Source: Flavobacteriales bacterium (GTDB taxonomy: Bacteria > Bacteroidota > Bacteroidia > Flavobacteriales_E > Vicingaceae). Taken from it: a stretch of DNA of 8,415 nt. The stretch lies in the NCBI GenBank assembly GCA_029262915.1, contig JAJCYN010000215.1, forward strand, positions 1-8,415, read 5' to 3'. Below are positions 6,937-8,415 of the stretch, piece after piece; position 1 is the first letter of the stretch; each line of letters begins with the position of its first letter. A model generated the notes under the pieces. The model was not told the DNA's origin, did no database searches, and was given only the letters and a program-made list of their open reading frames with translations. The position numbers and the translations under genes were made by a program.

Positions 6937-7593
6937 TCAATTCTTCATTATAATCCCATCTTTCATAGTCAATTTTCTATCAGCCATATTAGCTAATTCT
7001 TCATTGTGGGTTACAATTATAAAAGTTTGATTTAACTCATCTCTTAGCTTAAAAAACAATTGGTGCAATTCTTTAGCTGAGGCAGAATCTAAATTTCCTG
7101 AAGGCTCATCAGCTAGTATTACTGTTGGATTATTGATTAAAGCCCGGCAAACTGCAACTCGTTGTTGTTCTCCACCAGAAAGCTCAGATGGCTTATGTGA
7201 TGCTCTGTCTGCTACACCTAATGCAGTTAATAATTCCAACGCTTTTTGTTCGGCTTCAGCTTTTGGTGTTTTATGAATAAAAGCCGGTATACAAACATTT
7301 TCTAAAGCCGTAAATTCAGGTAATAAATGATGAAATTGAAAAACAAAACCAATGTTTTTATTTCTGAATAGTGAAAGCTCTTTGTCTTTTAAATTAGATG
7401 TATTCACATCATTTATTTCCACTTTTCCTTCATTTGGTTGATCTAGTGTACCAATAATATGAAGCAATGTTGATTTTCCTGCACCGGAAGTACCAACAAT
7501 AGATATAACTTCTCCTTTTTTTATTTGAAGGTCAACCCCTTTTAAAACTTCTAAATCACCGTAAGATTTATGTATGTTTTCTGTTCTTATCAT
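6937..7593 (-). CDS. lolD: LolD-type ABC transporter ATP-binding protein (lipoprotein release)
   Basis: This 218-residue ATPase belongs to the LolD/MacB group. LolD powers LolC/E to extract outer-membrane lipoproteins from the inner membrane. All ABC motifs are present: Walker [10 protein letters not shown] (34-42), Q-loop Gln86 in [18 protein letters not shown] (a stretch typical of LolD), signature LSGGEQ (138-143), Walker B VILADEP with Glu163, D-loop NLD (167-169) and switch His196 in IIVTHN. Length is normal. ATG start at 7593-7591, TGA stop at 6939-6937. No LolC/E permease gene is adjacent; in this phylum the permease is often elsewhere, so function as LolD is inferred from motif similarity. 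It is divergent from sucC, and no TAnnTTTG element was found on its upstream strand. Confidence 0.9.
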   Translation of the reverse strand: MIRTENIHKSYGDLEVLKGVDLQIKKGEVISIVGTSGAGKSTLLHIIGTLDQPNEGKVEINDVNTSNLKDKELSLFRNKNIGFVFQFHHLLPEFTALENVCIPAFIHKTPKAEAEQKALELLTALGVADRASHKPSELSGGEQQRVAVCRALINNPTVILADEPSGNLDSASAKELHQLFFKLRDELNQTFIIVTHNEELANMADRKLTMKDGIIMKN

Positions 7594-7624
7594 TTAGCTA
7601 AATTAATACTCTTTGTCACATTTT

Positions 7625-7706
7625 TGTCATTCTGAGCTTGTCGAAGAATTGTCGAAATGTAGATAAAGAATAAAATTAATTATCCTTCGACAATTTCAAG
7701 AAGACA
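7625..7706. repeat. Imperfect inverted repeat (REP/MITE-like) between lolD and sucC
   Basis: The arm at 7625-7649 (TGTCATTCTGAGCTTGTCGA onward) matches the reverse complement of 7682-7706 at 19 of 25 positions, around a 32-base AT-rich centre. A second, perfect 9-bp pairing links ATTGTCGAA (7648-7656) with TTCGACAAT (7686-7694), so two alternative hairpins exist. From memory, sequences of the type TCATTCTGAGC...TCGAAGAAT recur between genes of many Bacteroidota genomes. No coding capacity is seen. It may be a worn REP/MITE copy, and its hairpin could also limit transcription between the divergent genes. Confidence 0.65.
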
Positions 7707-7753
7707 TTATTTTTAAAAAGCTAAGATAGTTAAATATTTGTTGAAAAATTGGC

Positions 7754-7784
7754 ATTGATTTCCCAATTAAAACAGTTACTTTTG
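7754..7784 (+). promoter_or_regulatory. Predicted sucC promoter (Bacteroidota -33/-7 type)
   Basis: TACTTTTG (7777-7784) matches the Bacteroidota -7 consensus TAnnTTTG exactly. ATTG (7754-7757) lies 19 bases upstream, close to the TTTG -33 box at the expected spacing. Transcription would start near 7790, giving a leader of about 20 bases before ATG 7812. The fit of both boxes and the short leader make this the best promoter in the window. Confidence 0.6.
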
Positions 7785-7811
7785 ATTGATAAAATTGAAA
7801 ATTACAGACAG

Positions 7812-8415
7812 ATGAATATACACGAATATCAAGGGAAATCATTGCTAAAAGGATTTGGGGTTGCTATCCAAGAAGGAATTGTTGCTGATACTCCAGAACA
7901 AGCCGTTGAAGCAGCGAAACAATTAAATGCAGATACTGGAACAGAATGGTTTGTTTTAAAAGCTCAAATTCATGCAGGGGGTAGAGGTAAAGGAACCGTT
8001 ACAGAAACTGGTTCTCACGGAGTTGTTTTGGCAAAAGGATTAGATAAGGTTTCTGATATTGCTAAAGGAATTTTAGGTGGACATTTAGTTACTGCTCAAA
8101 CAAGTGCTGAAGGAAAATTAGTGAGTAAAGTTTTAATAGCACAAGATGTTTATTATCCTGGAGAAACAGAAACGGAAGAGTTTTATATGTCCGTTTTAAT
8201 GAATAGAGAAACAAGTAGAAACATCATTATGTATTCTCCAGAAGGAGGAATGGATATTGAAGCAGTTGCTGAAAAAACACCTCATTTAATTTTCAAAGAA
8301 GAAATTGACCCTACAGTTGGATTACAAGGATTTCAGGCAAGAAGAATTGCTTTTAATCTTTGACTATCTGGCATGGCATTTAAGCAAATGACAAAATTCG
8401 TTTTTGCATTGTATG
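7812..8415 (+). CDS. sucC: Succinyl-CoA ligase (ADP-forming) beta subunit, 5' part, interrupted by in-frame TGA
   Basis: SucC is the nucleotide-binding (ATP-grasp) subunit of succinyl-CoA synthetase, the substrate-level phosphorylation step of the TCA cycle, and works with SucD. The start is ATG 7812, giving the family N-terminus MNIHEYQGKSLL; the frame is open about 20 codons further upstream, but those residues are not SucC-like. ATP-grasp features include WFVLKAQIHAGGRGKG, GGHLVTAQT, EGGMDIEAVAEKTPHLI and FQARRIAFNL. Codon 184 (8361-8363) is TGA where the family has glycine (FKLGLEG in E. coli). The frame then continues with LSGMAFKQMTKFVFALY, recognisably SucC, to the window edge. As read, the product would stop at 183 of about 390-400 residues and lose the rest of the ATP-grasp domain and the C-terminal ligase domain. 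A sequencing error, true nonsense mutation or readthrough are all possible. Confidence 0.9.
8361..8363 (+). other. sucC: In-frame TGA replacing a conserved Gly codon in sucC
   Basis: TGA lies between CTT (Leu183) and CTA, where GGA would restore the family sequence FNLGLSGMAF by one G-to-T change. There is no frameshift: homology continues in the same frame for the 17 codons that remain. The stop is followed by C (UGA C), generally regarded as a leaky stop context. Confidence 0.9.

Noticed and set aside
7749..7811. Upstream extension of sucC from TTG 7749
   Set aside because: The extra residues are not SucC-like, the family begins MNIHEYQ at ATG 7812, and the predicted promoter lies inside this stretch.
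8361..8363. Genome-wide recoding of UGA as glycine
   Set aside because: TGA ends the sulfotransferase, pbpC and lolD at places that fit natural C-termini, and gene content is Bacteroidota, not Gracilibacteria/SR1.
8361..8415. TGA in sucC as selenocysteine
   Set aside because: The position is glycine in the family, not cysteine, and no SECIS-like hairpin is visible just downstream.

Overview
The window reads as chromosomal DNA of an AT-rich member of the Bacteroidota, most likely Flavobacteriales. The grounds are RNase Y, a LolD-type ATPase, a PbpC and a succinyl-CoA ligase beta subunit of flavobacterial style, a paired GNAT/PlsC acyltransferase set resembling the glycine-lipid enzymes of Bacteroides, a TAnnTTTG-type promoter ahead of sucC, and few Shine-Dalgarno sequences. 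Assignment to family or genus would be a guess.

Layout. Positions 1-1025 (+) are the 3' two thirds of rny (RNase Y), closed by a strong hairpin terminator (1048-1082). A single sulfotransferase gene (1088-1960, +) starts 5 bases after that hairpin and ends directly against a convergent gene. Six genes then lie on the minus strand, in transcription order: lolD (7593-6937), a double-CDGSH iron-sulfur protein (6890-6654), pbpC (about 6584-4284), a secreted DUF1579-like protein (4258-3761), and the acyltransferase pair glsA-like (3701-2880) and glsB-like (2875-1961). A small intergenic region (7594-7811) separates lolD from the divergent sucC. It holds an imperfect inverted repeat of a kind common between Bacteroidota genes and a good sucC promoter. 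The window ends inside sucC. No gap between genes exceeds 300 bases.

Most of the region is envelope and housekeeping: lipoprotein release (LolD), peptidoglycan synthesis (PbpC), aminolipid synthesis (GlsA/GlsB), mRNA turnover (RNase Y) and the TCA cycle (SucC). The sulfotransferase is the most accessory-looking gene and its acceptor is unknown. I see no mobile element, CRISPR array, tRNA or rRNA, and no clear new multi-gene system.

The sharpest anomalies are at single-base scale. sucC carries an in-frame TGA at codon 184, where the family has a conserved glycine, and the conserved SucC sequence resumes in the same frame immediately afterwards. pbpC has no ATG or GTG that would include its basic cytoplasmic tail. 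A perfect 24-bp palindrome lies inside pbpC.
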